Shown here: piece after piece, positions 22,676-32,577 of the stretch
Layout of the letters: each line of letters opens with the position of its first letter
How positions within the stretch are numbered: the first letter of the stretch is position 1
Assembly: GCF_001264245.1 (NCBI RefSeq)
Contig: NZ_CP011339.1
Coordinates: 1,178,001-1,242,000 of the forward strand
DNA from: Microcystis panniformis FACHB-1757
GTDB taxonomy: Bacteria > Cyanobacteriota > Cyanobacteriia > Cyanobacteriales > Microcystaceae
Length of the DNA stretch: 64,000 bases
Direction: 5' to 3'
The notes under the pieces: generated by a model
Told to the model about the DNA's origin: nothing
Databases searched by the model: none
What the model saw: only the letters and a program-made list of their open reading frames with translations
Program-made: the position numbers and the translations under genes

Positions 22676-25129
22676 TCATCCTCCGGCCCTAAAGGTAATC
22701 CCATCTAAAGAAACCCACACATTACTTCCTGATACTACTGTAACTTGTCCATCAGCAAGAATATCAACCCGACCAATTGTATTAAGATTGGTTTGAACTG
22801 CTTGAAGTTCTCGATTGGAAGGTCTATAACCAACAGGAAGCGTAAAAATAGTAGTATTGTTAGTACCATTCTTGACTAACCCTCTGAGGTGAACTATTCC
22901 CAAACTATCTTTGAAATATCCAGCAGGATTATAGGTGGTATCATAATTTGTCCAACTATTCATAAATGCTGGGACTATCCAGGCTTCCTCGCTGTTAAAG
23001 TTGTTAAAGTTAAATGATAGCTGACTAAAAGCATAGCCCGTTTTTAAATGAGCATTAGGACCTCGATAAGCTTGTAATACTTCTATACATTTTGATTCTC
23101 CTTTAATAAAAAACAGTGCATAAGAAACACGATACTCTGCGCTAAAGGCTTGTTTCCCATTAATCGCATCCAACAGAGTAGCTGCTGAACCACCTCTGGG
23201 AGCCTTACTTAAAGCATCATAGCTGGCAACAGCTACTAAATCTCCAGCTGCGGCATTAGAGTTAACCCAATCAGCCCAATTATTCCAATTTGTCTTATCT
23301 CCATATACATCGTGATTCGCCTTACGTCTATAAGCACCACCTGGGTTGAGAATTATCGTATTCAATCCACGTTGTGTTGTCAGCCCAAAATCAAAGTTGG
23401 CAATCTTTAAAAATGTAATATTTCCCTCTGTTGACTCAAAGGCTGATCCTCTTAAATAGATATCATATACATCAATAATTTTATTAGCCGATAAATTAGG
23501 AATACGAGCAACATTTAATGTTCCTGTAGCAATATTTGTCGCATCAATTGTCCCCGTAATTGTACCAGTTACTTTTAAATCACCATTGATCTCTAACTTT
23601 GTACCTGGGTTTGTTGTTCCGATACCAACATTACCATCTTTGATAACCATTTGTACTGCTCCACCACCAGGATTGAGTTCCTCGTCATTATGGGAACCAC
23701 CTTTATACCAAGCAAAGTTTGCATCGCTACGAAAATATTGGGTCAAATTTTGTACGCCAATTCCATAGCCAGTTGACCATAAATTAAGCATTTGACGCAC
23801 TTGTGAACCAAAACTAACTGAACCTGTTACGGTGAGATTATTTTGAATTGTCAGCGCCCCCGTCATCGTATCCCCGGCTTTTTTCACGACTCCCGTTAAG
23901 GTTGAACCATCTCCGAGAAATGAGGTAGCTTGGACACTGCCATTAACCTCCAATCTTTGGGTAGGAGGGGCGGTGGTGGCAATACCGACGTTGCCAGTAA
24001 CTGTCAGGTTGCCCCCTGAAAACTTGAAATTAGCTCCATTCTCGGCAACAAACCGAAACTCCTTAATGCCGTCATCTCCTGCTTGAATATATCCATAGCG
24101 CTTAAGATCTTGATCTGCTCCGCTCTTACTGTGATACCAATTAATGAAAGGTGGCTCAGGATTTTTACTCTCAAAGGAAGCTATCAAGCCGTATTTACCA
24201 CCACTTTGACTAATTGTCAGCGCCCCCGTCATCGTATCCCCGGCTTTTTTCACTGCCAAATTGATGGCAGTCGTTACCTCGCTATCCCGGGCAATTGCTG
24301 GGTCAATTCTCGCCTCACTAATCACCCCCGTACTCGCATTAATCTGAGTAACAAGGCGGTTCGTTCCTCCCTGGTTATCGATTTGGGCGGCGGTTGTTTG
24401 GTGGGGGTTATTGGTGTTAATGGTGTGAGTATCCAACTTAGTCCCATCAGCAGAAACATCCCGACCATCCACTGTCCCAGTCACTTCCAGCTTACCAGTA
24501 ACTCTCAGGTTACTTTGTAAATCGGCGCGTCCGGCGGCTCCTAAACGCATCTTGGACCATTGGGACGGATCAACATTAGGATCGGTTAAAGTGAGACTAC
24601 GGGCTTCTAAATCGCCAGCAACGACCCCAGCAGCACGCCGCCGATTAACTCCCTCTCCTTCATCGGTGGCTGTAATTTTGCCCTCAGAGTTCACTGTCAC
24701 CCGCCCCAAGATCAATTGCAGACTCAATTGATCAGCGGAAGGGGGATTTTCACTTATCTTAATGGTGGGGATTTCTTGTACGCGGGTAAAGCCTTCCACT
24801 CCCGTTTCATTCGTCTTATCGACTTGCTCATACTCGTGGGCGATAGTAACATAGACCGTTTTATTAACAAAGCCAGATAAATCTTTATCAGCTTTCTCCA
24901 CTAGCACAATCTCTCGTCCCTTACTGTCAATCGCCATGCCTTCAGCAATTTCTATCTGGGACGAACCAATAGTATATTGTAATTTTAAGCCATCGGCGAT
25001 GCCCCAAGTGTGGAGATTCTCATTGTGTCGCCGTCTCATCTCTAGGTGATAGGTTTGTTCCTCAGTAAAATCGGGGGCTCGCAGGAATTGCCCGTTAAAG
25101 TAATTTAAGCGTTTGATTGGGTTAGCCAT
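22676..25129 (-). CDS. eCIS tail fibre with an ILEI/FAM3-like domain
   Basis: An 817-residue modular protein. Residues 1-200 form the conserved baseplate-attachment head (KRLNYFNGQFLRAPDFTEEQ, YHLEMRRRHNENLHTWGIAD). The middle has fibre repeats GDTMTGALTI (about 295 and 418), NLTVTGNVGIATT and DGNVGIGTTNPGTKLEINGD. Residues about 550-690 hold a globular domain with RGLNTIILNPGG, WNNWADWVNSNAAAGDLVAV, SYDALSKAPRG and YALFFIKGESKCIEVLQAYR, which matches the ILEI/FAM3 fold found in some surface-binding and cytokine-like proteins. The last 120 residues form another beta-rich tip. The fibre most likely recognises a surface glycan or receptor; the target is unknown. Confidence 0.82.
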   Translation of the reverse strand: MANPIKRLNYFNGQFLRAPDFTEEQTYHLEMRRRHNENLHTWGIADGLKLQYTIGSSQIEIAEGMAIDSKGREIVLVEKADKDLSGFVNKTVYVTIAHEYEQVDKTNETGVEGFTRVQEIPTIKISENPPSADQLSLQLILGRVTVNSEGKITATDEGEGVNRRRAAGVVAGDLEARSLTLTDPNVDPSQWSKMRLGAAGRADLQSNLRVTGKLEVTGTVDGRDVSADGTKLDTHTINTNNPHQTTAAQIDNQGGTNRLVTQINASTGVISEARIDPAIARDSEVTTAINLAVKKAGDTMTGALTISQSGGKYGLIASFESKNPEPPFINWYHSKSGADQDLKRYGYIQAGDDGIKEFRFVAENGANFKFSGGNLTVTGNVGIATTAPPTQRLEVNGSVQATSFLGDGSTLTGVVKKAGDTMTGALTIQNNLTVTGSVSFGSQVRQMLNLWSTGYGIGVQNLTQYFRSDANFAWYKGGSHNDEELNPGGGAVQMVIKDGNVGIGTTNPGTKLEINGDLKVTGTITGTIDATNIATGTLNVARIPNLSANKIIDVYDIYLRGSAFESTEGNITFLKIANFDFGLTTQRGLNTIILNPGGAYRRKANHDVYGDKTNWNNWADWVNSNAAAGDLVAVASYDALSKAPRGGSAATLLDAINGKQAFSAEYRVSYALFFIKGESKCIEVLQAYRGPNAHLKTGYAFSQLSFNFNNFNSEEAWIVPAFMNSWTNYDTTYNPAGYFKDSLGIVHLRGLVKNGTNNTTIFTLPVGYRPSNRELQAVQTNLNTIGRVDILADGQVTVVSGSNVWVSLDGITFRAGG

Positions 25130-25187
25130 CTTTCGTCTCCTTGGGTAAGTTTAGATTGCAGTACAGATAGTGTTAGGTCGGTTATCT

Positions 25188-25955
25188 TCAAAGCGGATCT
25201 AAAAGAGTATCGATGCCTACAGTGGAATTAACATCAATCCGAAATACAGGCGTTACTACTGTAATCGGTTGGCGATAGTCAGTGTGAGCTGGTTTTTGTA
25301 AATCGACAATAGCGGTAACAATCTCTTGCTGTTGCTTGCGCCGTTCAGGATTGGCCGTTGGCAAAACAATTTGCACCCAAAAGAAGAAGGGAGCGCCACC
25401 ATCAAGGATGGTATCTTTACCAATGGTAGCATGGACACCTACCTGAAATGGCGCGTTCAGTTCATTGACCTGCACACCAACATCAGATGTCGTCTGTACC
25501 CCCGTTTGGGTATAAATAATTAAAGCCTCTTCTAAACCGCGTTTGGTGCCTCGCAGCCGATACAATTGAGTTGCTCTAGCAATCAATAGTCGTTTCTTAT
25601 TTTCTTCCCAATCATCCCGCAGAGTCAAGGCTACCCAACTAGCCAGCCAAGGTAAGAAATCCCTAGTAGTGTGTTGAGATGCGTTTAAGTTTGCTCCTGG
25701 CTCAAAATACCGATAAACTCCTGCTAACTGGGTTGTTCCGCTACCATCAGTGATGTTTCCTCCCCCCAGAATTTCTTCTAGACCCGGTTGAGGAACTTCT
25801 GAAGATACTTCTCCTAAACCAAGGAGGATTCTTTCAAAAGCCAGTAGAAAGCGACCGAGAAAATTCGGCTGGTTAGCTTCACTATCTTCTTGAAAAATAG
25901 CCGGTAGGTAATTTAGTAAAATACTCGCCTGTCCAGTTCTTTCATTAATTGTCAT
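25188..25955 (-). CDS. eCIS baseplate/tail protein, tail-protein-I-like
   Basis: A 255-residue protein starting MTINERTGQASILLNYLPAI (ATG 25955, preceded by GGAGAGG). It has the core FLGRFLLAFERILLGLGEVS, TTRDFLPWLASWVALTLRDD and LYRLRGTKRGLEEALIIYTQ that mark the phage tail protein I / TIGR02242 group of contractile tails. In phage and Afp-like particles this protein joins fibre to baseplate. A longer frame to 26042 overlaps the upstream gene and lacks a ribosome-binding site. It lies between the fibre and the gpJ-like baseplate gene, as expected. Confidence 0.84.
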   Translation of the reverse strand: MTINERTGQASILLNYLPAIFQEDSEANQPNFLGRFLLAFERILLGLGEVSSEVPQPGLEEILGGGNITDGSGTTQLAGVYRYFEPGANLNASQHTTRDFLPWLASWVALTLRDDWEENKKRLLIARATQLYRLRGTKRGLEEALIIYTQTGVQTTSDVGVQVNELNAPFQVGVHATIGKDTILDGGAPFFFWVQIVLPTANPERRKQQQEIVTAIVDLQKPAHTDYRQPITVVTPVFRIDVNSTVGIDTLLDPL

Positions 25956-25995
25956 AAAATCCTCTCCAGAAAAAATTGTTTGATCACTTACTCGC

Positions 25996-27513
25996 TTAAC
26001 CAGTAATAGCTGAATCCACCTCAACCTGCGATCGCAAATCAATCACTTCTCCTGCTTTGATTAACAGCCATCCCCCTTTTTGGATGCGATCGCCAGATAA
26101 TTCAATAGAAGTAACCTGATTAATAGCCAAATTTAATTCTTCAAAAGAACCTGTTTCAACATACGAAGTAACCTGATTAATAGCCAAATTTAATTCTTCA
26201 AAAGAACCTGTTTCAACATACTTGGAATTTTCTAAGCGCAAGCTACTCATTTTGATTGTTTTAGCGGCGGTAACTTCAATTTTCATGGCAGTTTCACCAT
26301 CCGGGTTTAGGTCGCGAATTGTTGGATATAAAGGATGGAAGAAAGCTCGAGTTTGGCTTTTAATTTGCCGCCTCAGTAAGTCGGGATTGGCTCCCGAAGC
26401 AGCTCTAACTTTAATGGTTAACTGCACTACCAAAAAATTAGCACTAGGTGCGATCGCTATCTGGTCTAGTTTGAGGCGGTTTGCCGGCAGATAATGGTCA
26501 TACAGTTCCAGTCCAATCGGTTCCCCCCGATCATTCCAGAGGGTTTCTGTTGCTAGGCAATGTTGATCTTCTGGCTGGCACTCGCTGACAAGTAGAACGT
26601 CTGTTAAATAATCAATTCCGTCAATTTTTTCTAGTAATTCATACACCTCCGAGACGTGAACATCTCGACTAAAAGGCCAGTTTTCCGGGTCAAGGAATTG
26701 CTGCATAGCTTTGACGATGCCGTTGCTGACTGTCTCAGTGAGTACATCAGAGCGACGAGCAACGAGAATTTCCACACTGATAGGAGTATAGGTCGGACCG
26801 ACAACCGACAGGCGAGTAGTGAGGATAGACCGTTGCTGAAGATATCCCTGAAGTGCATCTCGTAGTAGAGTCGTTGGTTGGGGTCCTAATTGATTGGCAC
26901 TGTCACTATCTTTATCAGGTAGAATCAGAACACTAACATAGTTAGGTTTACTTTGCTTCTTTTCTTCTTCCCTCCCTGCTCCTAAATAGCGTTGCGGAAC
27001 ACAGTAAGCGCGTTTAATTTTTTGGCTCACTTTTGAGGGTAAATTTTCTTCTTTTACCTCTAAATTAGTAGTATCCCACCATTCTTTGCAGCGGTCTTTA
27101 AGAGATTTTTCAAGTAATTTGTCCGCCTTTTCTTCTTGCTGCATCTGCACTAACCAGATGTTAAATTTTTCCTGACTTAGGGTTTCGTAATCTTCAGCCG
27201 TTATTGCTCGATATTCATCCCGCAAATTTAAAACAGCATCCTGGATTTCTTGTGCTAAATCCTGATTTTGCTCGGCAACCCAATCAGGTCCATTAAGCAA
27301 CCGCAAAAATGTTCGCAAGTTATCATCAGTTATTCGATTTTGCCGATACAGCAACATTTCCGTCAAGTAGGCCAACATTTCAATCAGGGTAATGCCTGGA
27401 TCGGAGGGATTATAATTTGTCCATTCCGGGGCGTAGTTAGGAATCAGTCTGAGGGCTTCGGCAACAAGATCCTCATAAGTGCGGTCATCTAAGTTAGGCA
27501 ATTCTAAAGGCAT
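25996..27513 (-). CDS. eCIS baseplate assembly protein (Afp12/gpJ-like), 505 aa
   Basis: The N-terminus LPNLDDRTYEDLVAEALRLI and YNPSDPGITLIEMLAYLTEM is the diagnostic start of the TIGR02243 baseplate family. AITAEDYETLSQEKFNIWL near residue 93 and SVEILVARRSDVLTETVSNG near 250 match gpJ-type wedge proteins. The C-terminal part contains an exact tandem duplication of a 19-residue unit (YVETGSFEELNLAINQVTS) caused by a 57-base direct repeat at about 26108-26221. It builds the baseplate wedge with the 1162-residue paralogue upstream. The protein is shorter than the largest family members. Confidence 0.86.
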   Translation of the reverse strand: MPLELPNLDDRTYEDLVAEALRLIPNYAPEWTNYNPSDPGITLIEMLAYLTEMLLYRQNRITDDNLRTFLRLLNGPDWVAEQNQDLAQEIQDAVLNLRDEYRAITAEDYETLSQEKFNIWLVQMQQEEKADKLLEKSLKDRCKEWWDTTNLEVKEENLPSKVSQKIKRAYCVPQRYLGAGREEEKKQSKPNYVSVLILPDKDSDSANQLGPQPTTLLRDALQGYLQQRSILTTRLSVVGPTYTPISVEILVARRSDVLTETVSNGIVKAMQQFLDPENWPFSRDVHVSEVYELLEKIDGIDYLTDVLLVSECQPEDQHCLATETLWNDRGEPIGLELYDHYLPANRLKLDQIAIAPSANFLVVQLTIKVRAASGANPDLLRRQIKSQTRAFFHPLYPTIRDLNPDGETAMKIEVTAAKTIKMSSLRLENSKYVETGSFEELNLAINQVTSYVETGSFEELNLAINQVTSIELSGDRIQKGGWLLIKAGEVIDLRSQVEVDSAITG

Positions 27514-27567
27514 GGTAAATAATTCACAATTTAATTAATTTTCAATCTTCAAAAACTGCAAGCTTCC

Positions 27568-30500
27568 TCAAGATTCCTCAAAAAATAGGCTGATGGTGTG
27601 AGTACCAGAATAGACTAAGAAACGGCCGGTCTTTCTTATCGCCTCAACCTCCTGAGAAACCCTGCCATCATCGACCAGGAGGCGGCGAATATAACTGACC
27701 CCCGGGACGGCTTCTAATAGGGCATAAAAATCGGATTTGTAGGGTTCGCGTCCAAAATCCCAGCCATTGCCATCTAATCCGCCCGTCAGGGGGTGTAAAA
27801 ATTGCTCTAGGGTTGCTTTAACTGCTTGTTCGACAGCACTGGCTCCTTCGAGTGAACTCAAAGCAATTTCGACATTAACGCTTACTGGGATATAAGGAGG
27901 CCCAACCACCAGAATCTCGACAGTTGGACAAGCACGCGCTCTGAGAAACTTTTCAACTCGGCTAATCAGTTCCAGACTTGGTAGAGGCTTGAGCGCCTCA
28001 GAGCGCGGTACGATGATGATGCTGGTTGTTCCCCGTCTAGGTGCTTGCTCAGGTGGATCTCCTAGCCAATGTAGAGGTAGGCATTTCGCCCTTGCCACCT
28101 CTGGGGAAGCCAGTTTTGCTAAGTCTTCGTAATCTTCTAGGGTGACGGCGCGATCGCGGTGACGGATAGTTTCAGGGAGGCGATCGCGCAGGGATTCCAG
28201 GGTCTCTGCTTCTGCTCCACCCACCGCCGCTTGTAAGTTGGTCACTTTCTCGATGTAGGGAACTGTGGTCTTCAGTTGCACAATACTATCAACAGGTTTA
28301 TTCCCCGCTTTGCCACCGCCTGTCTGATACCGCGCTATCCTTAGATTACCAGTTCCCAGAGGCGGAATCAGCCCGTTGCGTCCGTTACCAAACCGAATTT
28401 TGCCCGTAAGCTGGTCGAGGACGTAGTGGCGATCGCGGGAACTTGAGCCATAAAAATCAGGAACTTGCTGCCATTGTACCCAGACTTCTCGAGAATTGGG
28501 AGTTGGGGTAATCGGGTTGCTATTTCCTGGCAGTTTTAGTCTCTCTAGCTCTAGTTCTGAAGGTTTTTCTGGTTCTCTGACCTCTAATTGTGGGTTTTGC
28601 AGGACGGGAAAGCGAGTCGTTTGGAAAATTTGATTTTCTGACCCGTTACTAGAACCTAAAATTTCCTTGACAATCGTGAGCGTTTGGCTGGCAAAAGTTG
28701 TATTGAGGGCAAGGTTGATGATTCTAGGTTCAATGAGATAGTCTCCTGTTTCCCACTGTACCCGTAACCAGTAACGTTCCGATAAGTCAAACTCGGCTTT
28801 AGTTTGACAGTCAGCCGGAACCAAGAATTTAATTAATCCTGAAAGGGTGAAATTTTCGCTGCCATCATCGACCGTAAGTTTGGACCAAGCTTGTCCATTC
28901 CAATATTGCCAAGATAACCGGACTGGCGACATTGGCGGTAGTTGGTCTGCCACAAAAGTTTCTAAAGTAGCAGTATAAATAGTAGCAAAAGTATCAGGAC
29001 GGCTCAGGCGGAGGAAAGCAATATCTCGGTTTTCCTGATTGAGATCTTCGGGAATAGTAATCTGCACTTTTAAGGATTTTATTTCCCCAGGAGCAAGAGT
29101 AATTGAAGTCCCTTCCTCTGAGATTGTCGTCTCCCAATTATTGCCCCAAATTTCCACTCGCCAAGTGACTGATTGCTCCGTATCATTTGTTACCCATATA
29201 GGATGGGTGACTATTCCGGTTGTCGCAACTTGACGACTGTAGGGAGGAGAAAGAGGGATAAATTTTTCCCCATATTTCAAGTCTGCTAAGGAGACAAAAA
29301 GACTCAGAGGACGATTGGGAAATTTGGAGCGATTTTGCGGGAGGGTAAATCCTAGATATAACGAAGGATGAGATTCTGTGAGGGCTTCAAAAGGAATAAA
29401 TGGTTGTTCTTTCTGTTGAATGTAGGTAAAGTTATTGTAGGTTTGACAAGCAGAAAGGGACTGAGTAGCATTATATGTATAACTTAGGGTTAGGGATTTG
29501 AGCAAAGGGGGAGAAAGGGTGTTAGAAATTAACCATACTCCTGTCCCCACTGGATGAGGCGATTGTAGGGCTTCTGTCAAGGTCAGGCTATTATTTGAGG
29601 TATTAACAACCCCGATAGTTCGGACCTCCTGAGTGTTAGTTCCCGTGGCAATTTGGATGCGATCGCCTGGCATAAACCCCCGGCTACTGTTGACGATAAT
29701 TTGCTCGGTGTTTTCCCTAATTTCTTGTCTGAGGGTAGTAAAAGTAGGGGGTTGAGAGGAAGTACCCGTGCCATAGTTTCCCCGAACAATCCGCACGCGA
29801 ATCCAATAATTATTCTTGCCATTAACTTCACCTAATCCTATCTGATTGGGCAAAGTAAAAGTGATTGAACCGCTTTGGCTGAATTTGGCAGTTGCTAGAC
29901 TACTGGGAGTTACCAATAATGGCTGCCAAGCCTTACCATCCCAAGTATCGAAGGCTAATTCAACTTCATTTTCGCTGTTGACGGGGACAGTTTCATTGAG
30001 GGTGATGTTGACTGTTACCCTAGCTCCGGCTTTGGAAAAGACTTCCTGACTAGCTAGGTAGAGTGTGTCACTGAGGCGGGGGGTTTCGCCAAAGGGAGAG
30101 AAGTCTTTAGTTAGGTCGAGGGGTGAAGAATTAATAAAACCGAGATCGGGTAGTAAATTCGACTGATTGACCCTAACACTAGCAGTGATAGATTGAATAC
30201 TTGGTAAGGGGTCAGATCCGGCGGTAAAAGGCTGATTGAGCGCAACTTTCAGCCAGGACGCTTCTACGCCATTGATGATTTGTTTAACGGGAACGGGAAA
30301 GTTAGGAATTGATACTTGCCAACTTTGGTTATTTTCTGAGATATTACTGACCAATTGACTGATTTGCCGCCAATCTTTACCATCCCAATAAGACCAAGTC
30401 AAGGGGAGTCCTGCTAACCTCTGAGCCTCCTCAGATTGAATTGTTAAGGTGACAGTTTTAGCAACTGGTAGGGTGAATAGGTCATCGCAAGCTAAGTACA

Positions 30501-31056
30501 GGCTGTGTTCGACTCCCGCATCGCCATGAAAGACAAAACCCGCAGTTGCAGTTTTGGTCGTCAGCCACCCAGTGCGATCGCTCCAGGTATCCTGCTGCGG
30601 CTCCCGCACAAATACGGAGGTGAGTTGAGCGGCGGTAACTACTAATTCCGCTTCTGTTTCAAAGATGACTGGGGCTTTTTCCCCTTCCGCTGGGGGAGCG
30701 GCTACCTGAGTTCCCACTGGAACCACTACATCCACTGTAGAGCCAGCCGCCAAAGAAAAGGTCAGGGGAGTGCGAGCGGCTTGAGGTGGGAGGCGGGAGG
30801 CTCCTAACAAGTCCAGGAATGCCAAGAAATTCTTGTCCGGGACTTGGTTCAAGCGCTCGATGATAATTTCGGCAAAGCGGGCAAAGGTGCCAATCAAGAC
30901 GGCACTGATAGTCCCCTTTTTCGGCAGTCTCTTGCCTGTTACTGGATCTATTTCAGATTCCTGCCAAGTGGGTGCATATTCAAGCAGTAATTCCTGCAAC
31001 TGCTGGGTAATCTCAGTTGCTGTGCGCTTGTCAATTTTCGGGGCTGATTTAACCAT
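27568..31056 (-). CDS. eCIS large baseplate protein (Afp11/gpJ-like), 1162 aa
   Basis: The N-terminus (IDKRTATEITQQLQELLLEY, APTWQESEIDPVTGKRLPKK) and LDLLGASRLPPQAARTPLTF are typical of the large putative baseplate assembly proteins of contractile injection systems. Beta-sandwich-like inserts fill residues 150-850 (several WDGKDW/WNGQAW-like strands, at about 225, 370 and 720). The C-terminal gpJ-like wedge region includes AAVGGAEAETLESLRDRLPE, RAVTLEDYEDLAKLASPEVA and VSVNVEIALSSLEGAS. It is one of the two wedge components. It is preceded by the gp25 gene, the usual order. Confidence 0.87.
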   Translation of the reverse strand: MVKSAPKIDKRTATEITQQLQELLLEYAPTWQESEIDPVTGKRLPKKGTISAVLIGTFARFAEIIIERLNQVPDKNFLAFLDLLGASRLPPQAARTPLTFSLAAGSTVDVVVPVGTQVAAPPAEGEKAPVIFETEAELVVTAAQLTSVFVREPQQDTWSDRTGWLTTKTATAGFVFHGDAGVEHSLYLACDDLFTLPVAKTVTLTIQSEEAQRLAGLPLTWSYWDGKDWRQISQLVSNISENNQSWQVSIPNFPVPVKQIINGVEASWLKVALNQPFTAGSDPLPSIQSITASVRVNQSNLLPDLGFINSSPLDLTKDFSPFGETPRLSDTLYLASQEVFSKAGARVTVNITLNETVPVNSENEVELAFDTWDGKAWQPLLVTPSSLATAKFSQSGSITFTLPNQIGLGEVNGKNNYWIRVRIVRGNYGTGTSSQPPTFTTLRQEIRENTEQIIVNSSRGFMPGDRIQIATGTNTQEVRTIGVVNTSNNSLTLTEALQSPHPVGTGVWLISNTLSPPLLKSLTLSYTYNATQSLSACQTYNNFTYIQQKEQPFIPFEALTESHPSLYLGFTLPQNRSKFPNRPLSLFVSLADLKYGEKFIPLSPPYSRQVATTGIVTHPIWVTNDTEQSVTWRVEIWGNNWETTISEEGTSITLAPGEIKSLKVQITIPEDLNQENRDIAFLRLSRPDTFATIYTATLETFVADQLPPMSPVRLSWQYWNGQAWSKLTVDDGSENFTLSGLIKFLVPADCQTKAEFDLSERYWLRVQWETGDYLIEPRIINLALNTTFASQTLTIVKEILGSSNGSENQIFQTTRFPVLQNPQLEVREPEKPSELELERLKLPGNSNPITPTPNSREVWVQWQQVPDFYGSSSRDRHYVLDQLTGKIRFGNGRNGLIPPLGTGNLRIARYQTGGGKAGNKPVDSIVQLKTTVPYIEKVTNLQAAVGGAEAETLESLRDRLPETIRHRDRAVTLEDYEDLAKLASPEVARAKCLPLHWLGDPPEQAPRRGTTSIIIVPRSEALKPLPSLELISRVEKFLRARACPTVEILVVGPPYIPVSVNVEIALSSLEGASAVEQAVKATLEQFLHPLTGGLDGNGWDFGREPYKSDFYALLEAVPGVSYIRRLLVDDGRVSQEVEAIRKTGRFLVYSGTHTISLFFEES

Positions 31057-31081
31057 TGAATTATGAATTATGAATTAGGAA

Positions 31082-31474
31082 TTACATTCTTTCTAAATAA
31101 AACGGATAGACGAGATTAAAAACGTTATTACTTGCTCGCACCTGATAGTCAATACTGATGAGCAGTTTTTCTCCGTCGCTGTCGGATTGGGAAATAACTT
31201 GAACGTCTAGTACATCAATGCGAGGCTCGAACAAGAGCAAAGCTTCTCGCACTTGTTGGGAAATTTTGCCAGCGGTGGCTGCCGTATTCATTTCAAAAAC
31301 GAGGTCGTAAATCCCGCAGCCGAAATCAGGGCGCATCACGCGCTCGCCCTTAGCCGTTCCCAGAATGATCCAGATGGACTGACGGACGCTTTCTTCGTAC
31401 TTTGCCCATTTGAGCGCCCCCGAATCCACCTGAATGGGGAATCCTACGCCAACACCTAAAAAAGATTTCTCCAT
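31082..31474 (-). CDS. eCIS baseplate wedge protein, GPW/gp25 family (Afp9-like)
   Basis: A protein of about 130 residues of the gp25 family, which seeds sheath polymerisation on the baseplate. Seen: FLGVGVGFPIQVDSGALKWA at the start, QSIWIILGTAKGERVMRPDF with GCGIYDLVFE (core), and LLISIDYQVRASNNVFNLVY. I chose the ATG at 31474: GGAGG lies six bases upstream, whereas the ATGs at 31480 and 31495 are too close to or upstream of it. Confidence 0.9.
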   Translation of the reverse strand: MEKSFLGVGVGFPIQVDSGALKWAKYEESVRQSIWIILGTAKGERVMRPDFGCGIYDLVFEMNTAATAGKISQQVREALLLFEPRIDVLDVQVISQSDSDGEKLLISIDYQVRASNNVFNLVYPFYLERM

Positions 31475-31487
31475 CTCCATCCTCCCC

Positions 31488-31889
31488 TTAACCAATTAAG
31501 ACAGTACCGACAGCAATAACCTGTCCTACGGGCAAATCGGCTGGATCATTGCACGTCTGGGCTGTATCGCTGTTACGCGCTGCCATCTTACCGTTGATCT
31601 TGACGGTTGGGCTACCGATTTTAATGGTGGCTTTGTTGGCGGGAGGGTTCTGGAATGCCGTACCAGGAGGGGTCGGGATATGGGGCGGAGTGTTGTCTGC
31701 CGTGCTGTCCACGGTGGCGGCTGCCATCCCCATAATCTTGACATCTGCACTGAGGTTGCCGTTGATGATGCCAATAAAGGGGTGGGGAAGGGGAGTCGGA
31801 ACTGGTGGTCCCGGCGGTGCTGGCACCATGATAATGTGGGTGTCGGTGGCAATAATTTGGTCGCCTTGTTTAGCTGCGGGTTGTCCCAT
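31488..31889 (-). CDS. eCIS spike tip, PAAR-like (Afp10-like)
   Basis: A 133-residue proline- and glycine-rich protein with PAAR-type beta-hairpins: AAKQGDQIIATDTHIIMVPA at the start, PHPFIGIINGNLSADVKIMG in the middle and IKIGSPTVKINGKMAARNSD followed by AQTCNDPAD near the C-terminus. PAAR proteins cap the spike and carry His/Cys metal ligands that form a sharp cone; THI and a TCND segment could supply them. It lies between gp25 and the spike gene, as in Afp-type clusters. Confidence 0.85.
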   Translation of the reverse strand: MGQPAAKQGDQIIATDTHIIMVPAPPGPPVPTPLPHPFIGIINGNLSADVKIMGMAAATVDSTADNTPPHIPTPPGTAFQNPPANKATIKIGSPTVKINGKMAARNSDTAQTCNDPADLPVGQVIAVGTVLIG

Positions 31890-31923
31890 AATGGATTTTA
31901 GATTTTAGATTTTAGATTTAAAA

Positions 31924-32577
31924 CTAATTGAGGTTGATAGTTGCGCCTTTAAGATTCATGGTGGCGCTGGCTTTGATATCCATGCCTGCACCAGCTTCTA
32001 TTTTGCTGTCGGCGGAAGACTTAATTTCGATTTTTTGTGCGTCTAGTTTGATCGTACCTTTAGTAGCAGAAATGGTAATGTCTTTGTCAGCAGTAATAGT
32101 AATTGTGTTATTAGATGTATCGAAAATTAGACTGTTATTGCCACTTTTATCGATAATCTCAATAGTTTCTTTGCCATCTTCATCATTGAGACGAATGGCA
32201 TGACCGCTGCGAGATTTGATCAGCCGCAGGTTATTTTTCCCGTCGCTATTATTAGCTGGAGGTGCATCTTTGCCATTCCAAAGAACCCCCAAAACGTAAG
32301 GAAAACGCGGGTTTCCCTGCTCGAAACCTACCAGAACTTCATCATCTACTTCTGGGAGAAAGTAGATCCCTCTTTCTTTGCCGGCCATTGGGGCAGCAAT
32401 TCTCGCCCAGTTGCTTTCATCTTCATCTTTATCGCTAAGCCAGGGAAATTTCAACTTGACTCGACCTAAGTTATCCGGGTCTTTATTGTTGGTAACTATA
32501 CCTACGACCACTCCGAAAATACGACCGGCGATCGCTTCCCTAGTTTCCGTATCTACTGTCACCTCAAAGAGATTCAT
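31924..32577 (-). CDS. eCIS spike protein, baseplate assembly protein V / gp5-like
   Basis: A 217-residue protein that forms the C-terminal half of a VgrG-like spike. The OB-fold is seen in IFGVVVGIVTNNKDPDNLGR, VKLKFPWLSDKDEDESNWAR and PEVDDEVLVGFEQGNPRFPY. After about residue 120 it becomes a beta-helix (RLNDEDGKETIEIIDKSGNN, NTITITADKDITISATKG, IKSSADSKIEAGAGMDIK). Its start overlaps the stop of the hub gene by four bases, so the two halves of the spike are made together. In Afp the two are one protein (Afp8). Confidence 0.88.
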   Translation of the reverse strand: MNLFEVTVDTETREAIAGRIFGVVVGIVTNNKDPDNLGRVKLKFPWLSDKDEDESNWARIAAPMAGKERGIYFLPEVDDEVLVGFEQGNPRFPYVLGVLWNGKDAPPANNSDGKNNLRLIKSRSGHAIRLNDEDGKETIEIIDKSGNNSLIFDTSNNTITITADKDITISATKGTIKLDAQKIEIKSSADSKIEAGAGMDIKASATMNLKGATINLN

